This document shows positions 1 through 8,985 of a stretch of DNA of 50,746 bases, piece after piece. How positions within the stretch are numbered: position 1 is the stretch's first letter; every line of letters begins with the position of its first letter. The notes under the pieces were generated by a model. That model was not told the origin of the DNA. It made no database searches and saw nothing but the letters and a program-made list of their open reading frames with translations. The stretch is from an uncultured Lachnospiraceae bacterium (GTDB lineage: Bacteria; Bacillota; Clostridia; Lachnospirales; Lachnospiraceae), in the NCBI GenBank assembly GCA_910579685.1, contig CAJTVN010000030.1, positions 1-50,746 on the forward strand. Direction: 5' to 3'. The translations under genes were made by a program, and so were the position numbers.

Positions 1-60
1 ATTTCCCGTGCCATAATTCTTTACAAGGTTTTTAACCTCTATAAAATGGTTTCTCGCCAT
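1..60 (-). CDS. ABC transporter ATP-binding protein, N-terminal 20 residues only (cut by window edge)
   Basis: Reading the minus strand from position 60 gives an ATG followed by 19 more open codons, with the start FIEVKNLVKNYGTG. This is the typical first beta strand of a LolD/BcrA-type ABC ATPase, just before where Walker A would come. A purine-rich stretch (AAGGAATGGTGGG) precedes the ATG. It lies 48 bases behind the stop of the XRE regulator on the same strand, so the two are probably co-transcribed. The rest of the gene lies outside the window, so substrate and exact subfamily cannot be named. Confidence 0.7.
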   Translation of the reverse strand, partial: MARNHFIEVKNLVKNYGTGN

Positions 61-108
61 AATATCCCACCATTCCTTTCTTCTGCTTAAATATTAGATT
101 CTAATAAA

Positions 109-882
109 TCAGATATTTTTTTCATTCTGATTTCGGAGCAGTATGGAATAAGACCAGTAAATTCCTATGCAAAAAAATGTGATAAAGCTGCCAATACCGC
201 TTAAAATCATGGAAAAAGTAATACAAAACAAAATATCTATATACTTCATACTCTCAAATACAGGAAGCCCTAGGCCGCTGCCAACGGCTACAAATATCAA
301 AAGACCAAGCGCAATACCTCCAACCAACATTTTCTTCATTTTAAGAAATTCTTCTTGTATTTCCTTTCGCACTTCCTCCGCAAATACAAGTTCCTTTTTC
401 CGAAGAACCCTATAAGGATTTTGTTTCAACGCAATGTAGATCACAACAGCAAGTAAGAGCATACTAGATATAGTTGTAAGTATTGGCGCAACGCTGGAAG
501 CAAAAAAGTAATGTTCCGTAGAGGTATAAGATACTGAATTACAGCCTAACGCAATTCCACACGCCGTTGCCAACAGCAAAAATTTTCTTTTGTAATGGAA
601 CAGGAAGCCATTTGCTGTTTCTCTGCTTACATAAAATCCTTTCGTTTCTTCCTGTAATTTTTTTTCATTATCTGAACCAATCGCCCTGTCATCAAGCAAT
701 AGGTCATCTAATTTCACTTGAAATATTTTGCTGATTAAGATTATCTTTTCTGTTTCGGGATAACCATTGTTGTTTTCCCATTTGCTTACTGCCTGTCTGC
801 TTGTGTTTAATTTTTCTGCCAGTGCTTCCTGTGAAAGTCCTTGTGACTTTCGTAGCTTATACAGCTTTTCTCCGAATGTCAT
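109..882 (-). CDS. Membrane-anchored XRE-family transcriptional regulator
   Basis: A 257-residue protein. The start at 882 is chosen because a near-perfect AGGAGG lies a few bases upstream and the HTH begins at once. Residues 1-60 form a Cro/C1-type helix-turn-helix (LSQEALAEKLNTSRQAVSKWE). After a charged linker come about four hydrophobic segments, one pair near the middle and two at the C-terminus, so the protein is DNA-binding and membrane-bound. Regulators of this build often sit next to ABC transporters and respond to membrane or peptide stress. Here the downstream gene is an ABC ATPase 48 bases away, which supports a local regulatory role (inference). The signal sensed is unknown. Confidence 0.85.
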   Translation of the reverse strand: MTFGEKLYKLRKSQGLSQEALAEKLNTSRQAVSKWENNNGYPETEKIILISKIFQVKLDDLLLDDRAIGSDNEKKLQEETKGFYVSRETANGFLFHYKRKFLLLATACGIALGCNSVSYTSTEHYFFASSVAPILTTISSMLLLAVVIYIALKQNPYRVLRKKELVFAEEVRKEIQEEFLKMKKMLVGGIALGLLIFVAVGSGLGLPVFESMKYIDILFCITFSMILSGIGSFITFFCIGIYWSYSILLRNQNEKNI

Positions 883-1039
883 ATTTTTTCCTCCTTGTTC
901 TCGCCCATAGTAGCATAATGGCTCAAAATGTCTATCATTCAACTCTGACAATTCCGCAACTTTAAGTTACTATTGGTTATTTTCTCCCATAAGCAGCAAC
1001 AAAAATCTGCCTAAAATAATAATTTAGCACTATATCCGA
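883..1039. other. Non-coding gap upstream of the XRE regulator
   Basis: AT-rich stretch that must hold the regulator's promoter on the minus strand. I see no convincing -35/-10 pair and no other gene. Confidence 0.4.
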
Positions 1040-1134
1040 CAATTTCCGAGGACGAATATTTTGAATGGAAAATCAACTGGCCTGCTACGAGTAGTAAAGT
1101 TGATTACAATGGAAAGCCGTATGAGGTACTCTGA
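1040..1134 (+). pseudogene. Orphan C-terminal fragment of an unrecognised protein
   Basis: An open frame of about 30 codons ends at the TGA at 1132-1134 and reads ISEDEYFEWKINWP followed by a short tail. The composition (acidic, aromatic-rich) looks like real coding sequence. There is no start codon or ribosome binding site and an in-frame TAA lies just upstream, so it is a leftover tail. It directly abuts the transposase remnant and may have been truncated by that insertion. I do not recognise the family. Confidence 0.3.
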
Positions 1135-1186
1135 TGTATAATAAGTCTGCGAACAAAAATACACGGAAGAAGTGACCTCATACGGC
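1116..1186 (+). repeat. 12-bp perfect inverted repeat over the transposase start
   Basis: GCCGTATGAGGT (1116-1127) pairs perfectly with ACCTCATACGGC (1175-1186). The right arm covers the region just after the likely GTG start at 1172. In transcripts read in from outside, such a hairpin could hide the transposase start, a known way insertion sequences avoid activation by flanking promoters. That role is inferred here. Confidence 0.5.
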
Positions 1187-2186
1187 AACCATATTATACA
1201 ACGACAAACACATAATTGGCAGGCTTTTTCGTGCCTGCTCTTATGCAAAAGTGGACCGCTCTGTTTTTATGAACGTTACCGCAGGGCTGTCCCTTAAGCT
1301 GGTCCCGGCAGACCTGAGGTCACAGCCCCTCTTCCTGTGCATAGATGACACCATGGTCTCAAAGTTCGGAAAGAAATTTAAGGATGTGTCAAAACGGTTT
1401 GACCATGCGGCGCATAATGCTTCCAATTACCTCAACGGGCACTGCTTTGTCAGCCTTATGCTGTGCATGCCGGTAGGGGGCCGGGACAAAATCTCTTACC
1501 TCGCCGTCCCGCTTGGGTACCGTATGTGACAGAAGAAAGAATCAAAGCTGGAGCTGGTCTCAGCCATGGCACGCCGGCAAAACATGGCCGCCGTCTGTCA
1601 ATAGACAGCGGCTTTACCCTTTCCGCCGAAAAGGTGGGCGATTATTATACGGGTTACCGCCGTGTGCTGACAAATATCTTCGGAGCACGGGAAGTCATGG
1701 CCTATGTAACCTGCACCGGGAAGGAAAATGGTACAAGAAGGCTGTTTTTCAGCACTATTTTCCCCGCACAGTTGCAGATCTTTTGTGTATGGCAGGAGAA
1801 AGCGCCGCTTAACCGGACGGGAAGCGGGTGGATGGCGTATATCCCCTTGTTCCTGTATTCGTTCCGGTGGAATATAGAAGTAAGTTACTGTGAGCGGAAA
1901 TCCTTCTGGTCGTTATGCGCATACATGATCCGCAGCCGGAAAGGGGTGGAAATGCTGGTGAACCTTATCAATATCAGCTGCTGTGCCATGAAACTGCTTC
2001 CTTATATGGAAGAAACCTTGTCACAGTACAGGGATGGCAGTGTACAGGAGTTCAGGTTTGCCCTTAGCGAGCGGATAAAAACGGCAGATATTTTATGTAA
2101 ACTTGGTGCAGAACATCGAAAGCCACATAAAATCAAAGATTGTTATTAAAGCATTGGAACATCTATGTTTGAGAGAAGTGGCTTAA
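1172..2186 (+). pseudogene. Decayed DDE transposase (IS4/IS701-like), several frameshifts
   Basis: The pieces read as one transposase spread over different frames. An N-terminal start near GTG 1172 shifts frame near 1187 into a stretch with NDKHIIGRLFRACSYAKVDRS. Next is LFLCIDDTMVSKFGKKFKDV (first catalytic Asp block). The codon at 1528-1530 is TGA where a Trp (RMWQKKESKLEL) would be expected. Near 1565-1575 the sequence jumps to PAKHGRRLSI in another frame, so an internal segment is missing, probably the one with the second catalytic Asp. The C-terminal part (SFRWNIEVSY, LVNLINISCCAMKLLPY) is intact until another shift near 2115, and the true tail ends at TAA 2184-2186. The element cannot encode an active transposase. 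Confidence 0.85.
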
Positions 2187-2204
2187 CCCAAAAGCTGTAA
2201 AGTG

Positions 2205-2466
2205 GTGTACTATTTAATATCCTGACCGATTCCTCATCCGTCGATCCGTCATCCACGATAATAATTCCTGCCGGCGGTATGGTCTGGCCGCATAAGGATT
2301 GAACAGCTTCAAGTATCATGGATCCCTGATTAAAGCTTGTGATAACCGCTTCCACAGGTTCCGTCCTGGATTTTCCCATCGTTCTCTTGCTCCAAATCCA
2401 TGAACTGCTTAAAAAGTATTTCAGCTTATTAACAAGATTCCTGAACCTGTATTGTTTTACCGTCAT
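2205..2466 (-). pseudogene. Family 2 glycosyltransferase, N-terminal stump cut off by the transposase remnant
   Basis: From ATG 2466 (AAAGGGG upstream) the minus strand reads a short basic leader, then VEAVITSFNQGSMILEAVQ and IIIVDDGSTDEESVRILN, the nucleotide-sugar binding start of a GT-A fold family 2 glycosyltransferase. After ILN (near 2208) the homology stops and the reading runs into the end of the insertion sequence. The stump closely resembles the start of the complete glycosyltransferase at 15955-16854, although that protein lacks the ~45-residue leader. The insertion removed the acceptor-binding part and the C-terminal domain, so no function is expected. Confidence 0.75.
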
Positions 2467-2481
2467 AACTGGCTGAATCCC

Positions 2482-2520
2482 CTTTCTCAATATTAAAATT
2501 GACTTTTAATATTGAGAAAG
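2482..2520. promoter_or_regulatory. 17-bp perfect palindrome overlapping the promoter of the membrane AraC regulator
   Basis: CTTTCTCAATATTAAAA (2482-2498) and its exact reverse complement (2504-2520) flank the 5-base centre TTGAC. On the plus strand TTGACT (2499-2504) and TAAAAT (2522-2527) are spaced by exactly 17 bases, a good sigma-A promoter. The right arm of the palindrome therefore fills the promoter spacer and the left arm lies just upstream of -35. This is the layout of a repressor or autoregulator site. The region also lies upstream of the truncated glycosyltransferase on the other strand. Confidence 0.7.
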
Positions 2521-2563
2521 TTAAAATAAAATAAAATTTTGGTTTAATAAAGGAATTTGCAAT

Positions 2564-4933
2564 ATGAAGAAACACGGAAAGAAAGGTATGGACAAGGCGA
2601 TCCTTCACCAATATTTCTTCACGTATTTTATTGTGCTGTTTATTCCGCTTTTGCTTTGCTGCAACTATTATGTCAGGATACTCTCTGTAATAAGCGAGGA
2701 TGACATCCGGGCGAGAAAGACGGAATTACTGCATAGTGCGGAACTGGTGGATGACTTTATAGAGGAGCTTACTTATCTGGCGGATATGCTGGTAGGATTG
2801 CCGGATGTCAATATTTTTCGTTTTAAGGAGAATGTTCTGGAATACCCAAATACTCACGAGGTAATTTCTCTCCGGGACAAGCTCTTCAATCCGACCCAGA
2901 TCAATCAGTCCGTTTTTGCATTTTTCCTCTTTTTTGACAGGAGCCAGGTGGTCATCAATGACCAGATTGCCTATGACTACGAGGACTTTTATGATTTGTA
3001 TCTGCGGCGGGATGCGGACGGAAGCTACGGCGCATGGAAAACCTATCTCTCCGATGAAATGGAAAAAGGCGTAAATGCAATGGAACCGTATTGGTATAAG
3101 GGCGAGGGCGGCTTGGAACTCCTGGCTTATTCACGCCCGTTACCCAATAATGGGTACAGCGCCAGCAGCGGCGTGGTACGGATCTTTTTTAAAAGATCCG
3201 TTCTGGAAGATTTTATGTCTGCGGCAGGCGGAGCGAAATTACAATATATTCTGGATGGCTTCGGAAATGTGATTTATTACACTCATGCGGATATTTTTGA
3301 GGAAGAGAAGCTAACCATAGAGGATTTTATCCAAAAGGTGGAGAATACCCGAAAGAAAGAGATTGAAGAGGACAAGGGACAGGAACACGAAGTCATTGCC
3401 GGTATGTGGGAAGGGCCGGTTAAGCTGGCCGGCAGGAATTATGTCGCACTGCGCTACAGCGCTCCCTCCGGTTACAGCTATTGTACGTTGCTGCCGGAGA
3501 CGCAGCTGAATGCGAGGAAGATGGCGAACATGCTGACCTTGACCATCTTTATTCTTCTGGCGGCCGCAGTAGGACTTTTTCTGTGCTGGCATATGTCCGT
3601 CAGATCCGCCACACCTCTGAATCAGCTTATGAAACAAGCCTCAAGGCTCACGGAGCGGGATCAGGAGCACAACTCCGTTTTCGTGAAGCTCAGTGATATA
3701 TTTCAATATCTTGCAGGTGTCAATTCCGATCTGGTGGAGATGATGGAGGAGCAGAAACCATACATACGCAACGCCTTCGTAAACCGTCTGCTGTTCGGCA
3801 ACCCCCTCTCCCGCGAGGAGGAGGACTTGCTGGCCAACCGCATGGATTTTGACCGGAATGGTATGGTTTTCTGTGTATTAATTTTCAGAATCATCACTCT
3901 CGACAGTGTGGAGGAGAAAAGTGTGGACCTGCTGAGCACCTGTCTTCTTTCCCTGATGGAGATGATTAAGAAAGAGTTTCCGGGAAGCCTGTACGCCGCT
4001 ACCGGGGAGGATCAGGTATCGCTGATTATGAGAGTTCCCCACAAAAACAGGGATTCTATTGAATCGCTTGTGGAGGAAAAGCTTTTGCGAATCCGGGAGG
4101 AGCTTCCGGCAAATATTGCCGAGAGAATATTTGTCTACGGAGGCAACGTGGTGGAGGAAATGGAGGATGTCTACGAGTCCTATCACAACGCCGCTTTCGC
4201 ATTCATGAATGAAAAGGAACGGACAGAGAGTCAGGTCATCTGGTTTCGGAAGAATAATAAGAAGATGGTTGCGGTATTCCCGTATTTTGAGTTATCGGTG
4301 AAATTGACCAGACTCGTTACGTCGGGGGACGAGCAGGGGCTCCATGATGCCCTGAAGGAAATCATGACACAATACATCCTCGAGAGCAATCTTCCCGCCT
4401 GGCTGCAGCAGATTCTTCTGAATGAACTGCAGGCAATTCTGTTTCATATTCTTGTCAGACTGGAACTGGAGGAGCAGGAGTACCAGAAATATTTCAGCGA
4501 GCTTGAAAAGGAGCACAGAATTCCTCTGATCGAGCAGATTACCAGTACACTCGGGTTGTATCGTTCCCTCTGTGCTCTTGTAAATGAAAAGAAGACAAAG
4601 GAGGCCGGGAAAATGATGCCGGCGATTTTGGCATTCTTAGATGCCAACTACGGGGATCCCGATCTGTCCCTGACAATGGTCGCAGATACGTTTCGGATTA
4701 GCGTGCCTTATCTTTCCTCTCTTTTCAAAGCTTCTGCCGGAGTCAATTTCTCCAATTATGTGGAGGATGTCAGGATTGAAAAGGCAAAGGGATTTTTGAA
4801 AAACACGTCCATGTCCGTGGGGGAGATCGCCGTGGCAACAGGCTATAGCTCCACCAACTCCTTCAGCAGGGCATTCCGGAGGGTGACGGGCGACAGTGCG
4901 TCGGAATACCGGAAGAATCAGGAATGTACATAA
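2564..4933 (+). CDS. Membrane-bound AraC-family transcriptional regulator with extracytoplasmic sensor domain
   Basis: 789 residues, preceded by AAAGGA. A first membrane helix lies at about residues 12-35 and a second at about 325-345. The ~290 residues between them form an extracytoplasmic sensor region of the Cache type. A cytoplasmic linker follows, and the C-terminal ~100 residues are an AraC/XylS double helix-turn-helix (LSLTMVADTFRISVPYLSSL, then MSVGEIAVATGYSSTNSFSR). The protein resembles a YesM-type kinase sensor joined directly to a YesN-type DNA-binding domain, so an outside sugar signal could control DNA binding without phosphotransfer. It is followed by a terminator and then a sugar ABC importer, its probable target (inference from position). 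Confidence 0.9.
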   Translation: MKKHGKKGMDKAILHQYFFTYFIVLFIPLLLCCNYYVRILSVISEDDIRARKTELLHSAELVDDFIEELTYLADMLVGLPDVNIFRFKENVLEYPNTHEVISLRDKLFNPTQINQSVFAFFLFFDRSQVVINDQIAYDYEDFYDLYLRRDADGSYGAWKTYLSDEMEKGVNAMEPYWYKGEGGLELLAYSRPLPNNGYSASSGVVRIFFKRSVLEDFMSAAGGAKLQYILDGFGNVIYYTHADIFEEEKLTIEDFIQKVENTRKKEIEEDKGQEHEVIAGMWEGPVKLAGRNYVALRYSAPSGYSYCTLLPETQLNARKMANMLTLTIFILLAAAVGLFLCWHMSVRSATPLNQLMKQASRLTERDQEHNSVFVKLSDIFQYLAGVNSDLVEMMEEQKPYIRNAFVNRLLFGNPLSREEEDLLANRMDFDRNGMVFCVLIFRIITLDSVEEKSVDLLSTCLLSLMEMIKKEFPGSLYAATGEDQVSLIMRVPHKNRDSIESLVEEKLLRIREELPANIAERIFVYGGNVVEEMEDVYESYHNAAFAFMNEKERTESQVIWFRKNNKKMVAVFPYFELSVKLTRLVTSGDEQGLHDALKEIMTQYILESNLPAWLQQILLNELQAILFHILVRLELEEQEYQKYFSELEKEHRIPLIEQITSTLGLYRSLCALVNEKKTKEAGKMMPAILAFLDANYGDPDLSLTMVADTFRISVPYLSSLFKASAGVNFSNYVEDVRIEKAKGFLKNTSMSVGEIAVATGYSSTNSFSRAFRRVTGDSASEYRKNQECT

Positions 4934-4992
4934 GTGAAATAATGAATACAGCGTGATAAAAAATGAATATTGCGGTAAAACTCAGGTTCAGG

Positions 4993-5022
4993 GACCGGGC
5001 AGTGCTGACTGCCCGGTCTTTT
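4993..5022 (+). terminator. Rho-independent terminator after the membrane AraC regulator
   Basis: GACCGGGCAG (4993-5002) pairs perfectly with CTGCCCGGTC (5009-5018) across a 6-base loop and is followed by TTTT. It separates the regulator from the transporter operon. Confidence 0.85.
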
Positions 5023-5075
5023 GCCGTCAGTGCGGATATGTTAAGAAATGAATAGCCAAAAAGGGCAGGTGGATA

Positions 5076-5104
5076 TTTACTTTCTTTGTGCAGATATGTA
5101 ATAG
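5076..5104 (+). promoter_or_regulatory. Possible promoter of the first sugar ABC operon
   Basis: TTTACT (5076-5081) and TAATAG (5099-5104) are spaced by 17 bases, 37 bases upstream of the permease start. Both boxes deviate from consensus, as expected for an activator-dependent promoter under the upstream AraC-type regulator. An alternative -10, GATAAT at 5105-5110, is poorly spaced. Confidence 0.4.
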
Positions 5105-5140
5105 ATAATATATGCACTTAGAAAGGAGTGAAAACAGGAT

Positions 5141-6088
5141 ATGTCAAAAAAGACAAAAATTCAGATTGGACATCGAAAGACCTTTGTTCAATATTTTCTT
5201 GGACACTGGCAGCTGTATGCGATGATTGCGTTCCCAATTATCATGCTCTTTATCTTTGCCTATGCCCCAATGTACGGGGTGATACTCGCCTTTAAGGATT
5301 ATAAGGTGAGTCTCGGCATCTGGGACAGTCCCTGGGCGGCCAATCATGGCTTCAATAATTTTATTCGGTTCTTCAGCAACTATAACTTCAGAGAATGTCT
5401 GCGCAACACGATTGTGCTTTCCATCTATTCGATGTTAGTCAGTATGCCATGTTCGATTATCCTGGCGCTTTCCTTAAACTACGCAAAGAACGTGGCATAC
5501 AGGAAATTTGTCCAGATGGTGAGTTATTGTCCCTACTTTATTTCCACCATTGTGTTTGTAGGTATTATCAACATGATCTTTGACAACCGCTCGGGTGTCA
5601 TCGGAAGCTTCTTCTTCAATAATCTGGGGATCAATATTCTGGGTAATGCCAGTTATTTTTCGTCCCTGTATGTTTGGTCAGGTGTCTGGCAGGGTGTCGG
5701 CTTTGGGGCAATCATCTACATGGCGGCTCTGGCAGGAGTGGATCAGGAACAGCACGAGGCGGCCATAATTGACGGTGCGACATTGCTGCAGCGGATCTGG
5801 TATGTGGATATTCCGGCCATCATTCCGACAGCCGTCATTATGCTGATCCTGAATATGGGAGGCACCCTGAATATCGGATATGAAAAGATTCTGGCGATGC
5901 AGAACCAGAATAACATTGCGATGTCGGAGGTCATCAGCACCTATTCCTATAAGGTGTCTTTGGTTTCCACCTTCCCGGATTTTCCGTATTCTACCGCAAT
6001 CGGCCTTTTCCAGTCCCTGGTTGGTCTGATTTTGATCCTGATCACGAATAAGATCGCAAATAAGCTCTCCGGTACAGGATTTCTGTAA
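5141..6088 (+). CDS. Sugar ABC transporter permease, LplB type
   Basis: 315 residues, start behind AAGGAG. About six membrane helices are visible, the first at residues ~25-45. The binding-protein-dependent permease loop is present near residue 205 (EAAIIDGATLLQRIWYVDIP), which contacts the ATPase. The leader before helix 1 and the phrase YAPMYGVILAFKDYK are typical of the LplB/YteP group. These work with an LplC/YtcP partner and a LipO-type lipoprotein, both encoded next. No ATPase gene is in this operon; such systems normally share a genomic MsmX-type ATPase. The substrate is probably an oligosaccharide, otherwise unknown. Confidence 0.92.
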   Translation: MSKKTKIQIGHRKTFVQYFLGHWQLYAMIAFPIIMLFIFAYAPMYGVILAFKDYKVSLGIWDSPWAANHGFNNFIRFFSNYNFRECLRNTIVLSIYSMLVSMPCSIILALSLNYAKNVAYRKFVQMVSYCPYFISTIVFVGIINMIFDNRSGVIGSFFFNNLGINILGNASYFSSLYVWSGVWQGVGFGAIIYMAALAGVDQEQHEAAIIDGATLLQRIWYVDIPAIIPTAVIMLILNMGGTLNIGYEKILAMQNQNNIAMSEVISTYSYKVSLVSTFPDFPYSTAIGLFQSLVGLILILITNKIANKLSGTGFL

Positions 6089-6117
6089 ATCCGCAGGATG
6101 GGAAAGGAGTTTGATAT

Positions 6118-7008
6118 ATGAAACGTAAAAAAATAACACAGGATACGATCGTCTACTTTATTAATTATATTTTGCTCACAGTCCTCCTTGTGGTGGTTCT
6201 TTACCCCCTTATCTACATAATAAGCTGTTCCTTCAGCTCCGGAGACGCACTGATGAGCGGCAGGGTTAAGCTTTTTCCGGTAGATCTGACACTGCAGAGC
6301 TATCAGGCGGTGTTTAAATATCAGAGCATCTGGACAGGATATCGGAATTCTATCATTTATGCGATTGTCGGTACACTAATCAGCATGGTTCTTACCCTGT
6401 TTGCGGCCTACCCTCTCTCAAGGGATGACTTCCGGGGGAAAAAAATATTCACGGTTATCATCCTCTTTACCATGATGTTTTCGGGTGGTCTGATCCCCAC
6501 CTATCTGCTGGTCAAGAATTTAGACCTGATGGATACCATCTGGGCGGTGGTGCTGCCGGGTGCCGTGAATGCTTACAATATCATCGTGGCGCGTACCTTC
6601 TTCGCCAACACCATTCCGAAGGAGCTGCAGGAAGCCGCAGAGATGGACGGCTGTACGGATTTTCGGTTTTTTGTAAGAATCGTGATCCCCTTATCCACCC
6701 CCATTATCGCGGTGCTGTCGCTTTGGGTGGTGGTTGGACTTTGGAATTCTTACTTCGGACCCATGATTTACCTGAATTCGCAGGAAAAATATCCGCTGCA
6801 GCTGGTGCTTAGAAGAATTCTTCTGCTGTCTCAGGTGAACTTAAACCAGTCCAACATTGACCCGGAGACAATCAGAAAGAACCAGTACCTGGGAGAAATG
6901 CTCAAGTATGGAACGATTATTATCAGCACATTGCCGCTGATGATCGTCTATCCGTTTGTACAGAAATATTTCGTAAAGGGCGTTATGATCGGCTCCGTCA
7001 AGGGATAA
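6118..7008 (+). CDS. Sugar ABC transporter permease, LplC/YtcP type
   Basis: 296 residues, beginning 29 bases after the first permease behind AAAGGAG. Six membrane helices are predicted by eye. The ATPase-contact loop is EAAEMDGCTDFRFFVRIVIP near residue 180, and the C-terminus PFVQKYFVKGVMIGSVKG is the hallmark ending of this family. It forms the heterodimeric channel with the preceding LplB-type subunit. Expression is presumably as part of the same operon. Confidence 0.92.
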   Translation: MKRKKITQDTIVYFINYILLTVLLVVVLYPLIYIISCSFSSGDALMSGRVKLFPVDLTLQSYQAVFKYQSIWTGYRNSIIYAIVGTLISMVLTLFAAYPLSRDDFRGKKIFTVIILFTMMFSGGLIPTYLLVKNLDLMDTIWAVVLPGAVNAYNIIVARTFFANTIPKELQEAAEMDGCTDFRFFVRIVIPLSTPIIAVLSLWVVVGLWNSYFGPMIYLNSQEKYPLQLVLRRILLLSQVNLNQSNIDPETIRKNQYLGEMLKYGTIIISTLPLMIVYPFVQKYFVKGVMIGSVKG

Positions 7009-7104
7009 TCCCGGAAACTGATGCCTGCGGTTAAACCGGATAACCTCTGTGGTATCCGTTTAATAATAAAAATTTTAAGGAAACAAAAAAGAGGAGGAAA
7101 AGGA

Positions 7105-8913
7105 ATGAGGAAAAAGAAATTGTTCCAAAAGACACTGTCAATACTTACCGTACTGACACTCATGGCAGCACTCACTGGCTGCGGCTCAAATCCGGGTACT
7201 CAGCAGGATTCTGCCACAAACGAGAGTGAGCAGAGTTCAGCCGGTAAAGGCGAGGATACAAACGCCGGAGGGAATGCATCCGATCCGTTTGCGTTTGATT
7301 CACCTAAGGACGTGGTGTTCCCGCTGAAGGAGAAACTGACCCTGACCGTATTTGTAAACAACCCCGACCAGGGCGTTACGACCTACCAGGACAACTGGGT
7401 GACTGACTGGATTGAGGAGCAGACCAACATCCATCTGGATTATGTATACGATTTGACCGGCGATGAGGCGACGCAGAAGCTGAACCTGATAATGACGGAT
7501 CCGGATTCCATGCCCGATTTCTTCCTGCGTACCGGCTGGACCAAGGCCGAGGTTCTCTCCTATGGCTCTCAGGGGCTTCTGCTTCCCCTGGAGGATATGC
7601 TGGAAGGCATGGAGAACTGGTCCTGGATGAACGAACAGAGCCCAATGAGAAAAGCTGATCTGACCATGAGTGACGGACATATTTATACTTATGGCGGCGA
7701 AAATGAGTGTTTCCACTGCATGTACCAGCACCGTATGTATATCTACAAGCCCTGGGTTGAGAAATACCTGGGCGGCAAGAACCCTGAGACCACCGAGGAG
7801 CTCTACAATTTCCTGAAGATGGTAAAAGAGGACGACGCCAACGGCAACGGAATCGCAGATGAGGTTCCCATGAGCGGATATATCGGCGGCTGGGCCTCAG
7901 ACCCTACCGTATGGCTCATGAATTCCTTCACACAGTGCGTCAATCCCCTGAGCAATACCAATCCCACCGTGGCCGGAGGAATGGTGGTAAATAACGGCAA
8001 GATCGAGTATGCCGTAATGAAGGATGAGTACAGAGAGGGTCTGCGCTACATGCGCAAGCTCTTTGAGGAGGGCCTTCTGGATAACCAGACCTTCCTGCAG
8101 GATGACACTCAGTTTGCAGCCACTGTGGATGCTACAGAGGTAAATAAGGTAGCGGTTTATCCTGGCGGTGGCATGTCGAACTCTGAGTTCTGGGAAGAAA
8201 AGGATGGGGAATGGCAGAATTGGGAGATTCTGGCGCCCGTGGCGGGACCTGACGGTGTCAGATATTCGGGACGCTGCATTCAGACATACTTTGAAGGCTG
8301 TATCGGAGTGGTTTCTTCCGCATGTAAGTATCCTGAGATTGTGGTAGCGCTGTTTGACTTCATGGGCTCCGAGGATGCAGCTCACCATATCGGCGGAGGT
8401 CCCAAAGGTATCGGCTGGGATTATACCACTGAGGGCATCTCTTTAGGCGGCGGAACTCCCACATATGAATCCTACAAAATCCCCGAGGATTTTGACTATG
8501 TGGAAGACGGCGGCCTCTCCAAGACCTATGCGGACTACCGGTATACGCCGGATGCAATGATTCAGCGCAGTACTGCTGAATACAGGGCTTCCCTTAGGGT
8601 TGAGGATCCCGATCATTCCGGAGAGTATTGGTTACAGCAGTGGGCAGAGCTGTATGATCAATATGCCCCCGCTGTGGAGACTCTTGTTCCGAATCTGGCA
8701 TTTGAGGGTGAGGATGCAAAGATTGTGACCGAGGGAACCCTGACCATCGGCGGTTATGTGAGCCAGGCCCAGGTACAGTTTATCGACGGCAACCTTGATA
8801 TTGAAAAGGATTGGGATGCTTACATCCAGAAGCTGAAAGACATGGGCGTTGAAGAATATATTGCCACATACCAGCGCGGTTATGACGCATACATGGCGGC
8901 GGCTGGAAATTAA
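7105..8913 (+). CDS. Sugar ABC transporter substrate-binding lipoprotein, LipO type
   Basis: 602 residues. The start at 7105 is set by GAGGAGG a few bases upstream and an immediate signal peptide; the lipobox LTGC places the acylated Cys near residue 24. A Ser/Gly/Asn-rich linker follows, then a large two-lobe binding domain. DANGNGIADEVP (~residues 248-259) is a calcium-binding-like loop common in this family. It delivers the sugar to the two upstream permeases. The size (~600 residues rather than ~450) is usual for the LipO/YtcQ group. Confidence 0.9.
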   Translation: MRKKKLFQKTLSILTVLTLMAALTGCGSNPGTQQDSATNESEQSSAGKGEDTNAGGNASDPFAFDSPKDVVFPLKEKLTLTVFVNNPDQGVTTYQDNWVTDWIEEQTNIHLDYVYDLTGDEATQKLNLIMTDPDSMPDFFLRTGWTKAEVLSYGSQGLLLPLEDMLEGMENWSWMNEQSPMRKADLTMSDGHIYTYGGENECFHCMYQHRMYIYKPWVEKYLGGKNPETTEELYNFLKMVKEDDANGNGIADEVPMSGYIGGWASDPTVWLMNSFTQCVNPLSNTNPTVAGGMVVNNGKIEYAVMKDEYREGLRYMRKLFEEGLLDNQTFLQDDTQFAATVDATEVNKVAVYPGGGMSNSEFWEEKDGEWQNWEILAPVAGPDGVRYSGRCIQTYFEGCIGVVSSACKYPEIVVALFDFMGSEDAAHHIGGGPKGIGWDYTTEGISLGGGTPTYESYKIPEDFDYVEDGGLSKTYADYRYTPDAMIQRSTAEYRASLRVEDPDHSGEYWLQQWAELYDQYAPAVETLVPNLAFEGEDAKIVTEGTLTIGGYVSQAQVQFIDGNLDIEKDWDAYIQKLKDMGVEEYIATYQRGYDAYMAAAGN

Positions 8914-8929
8914 ACCTTTCAGGTAAAGT

Positions 8930-8954
8930 GTCCGGCCAGGCTTCCTGGCCGGAC
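8930..8954 (+). terminator. Strong hairpin after the first sugar ABC operon, without T-run
   Basis: GTCCGGCCAGG (8930-8940) pairs perfectly with CCTGGCCGGAC (8944-8954) over a 3-base loop. The sequence after it (TAAATG) is not a T-run. It may therefore be a partial terminator or a stabilising 3' end that separates transporter mRNA from the redox gene. Confidence 0.6.
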
Positions 8955-8985
8955 TAAATGAATTACGGATATATGGAGAGGGCGA

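Noticed and set aside
1030..1248. 72-codon frame on the minus strand
   Set aside because: Lies over the insertion-sequence left end and its hairpin; no start signal.
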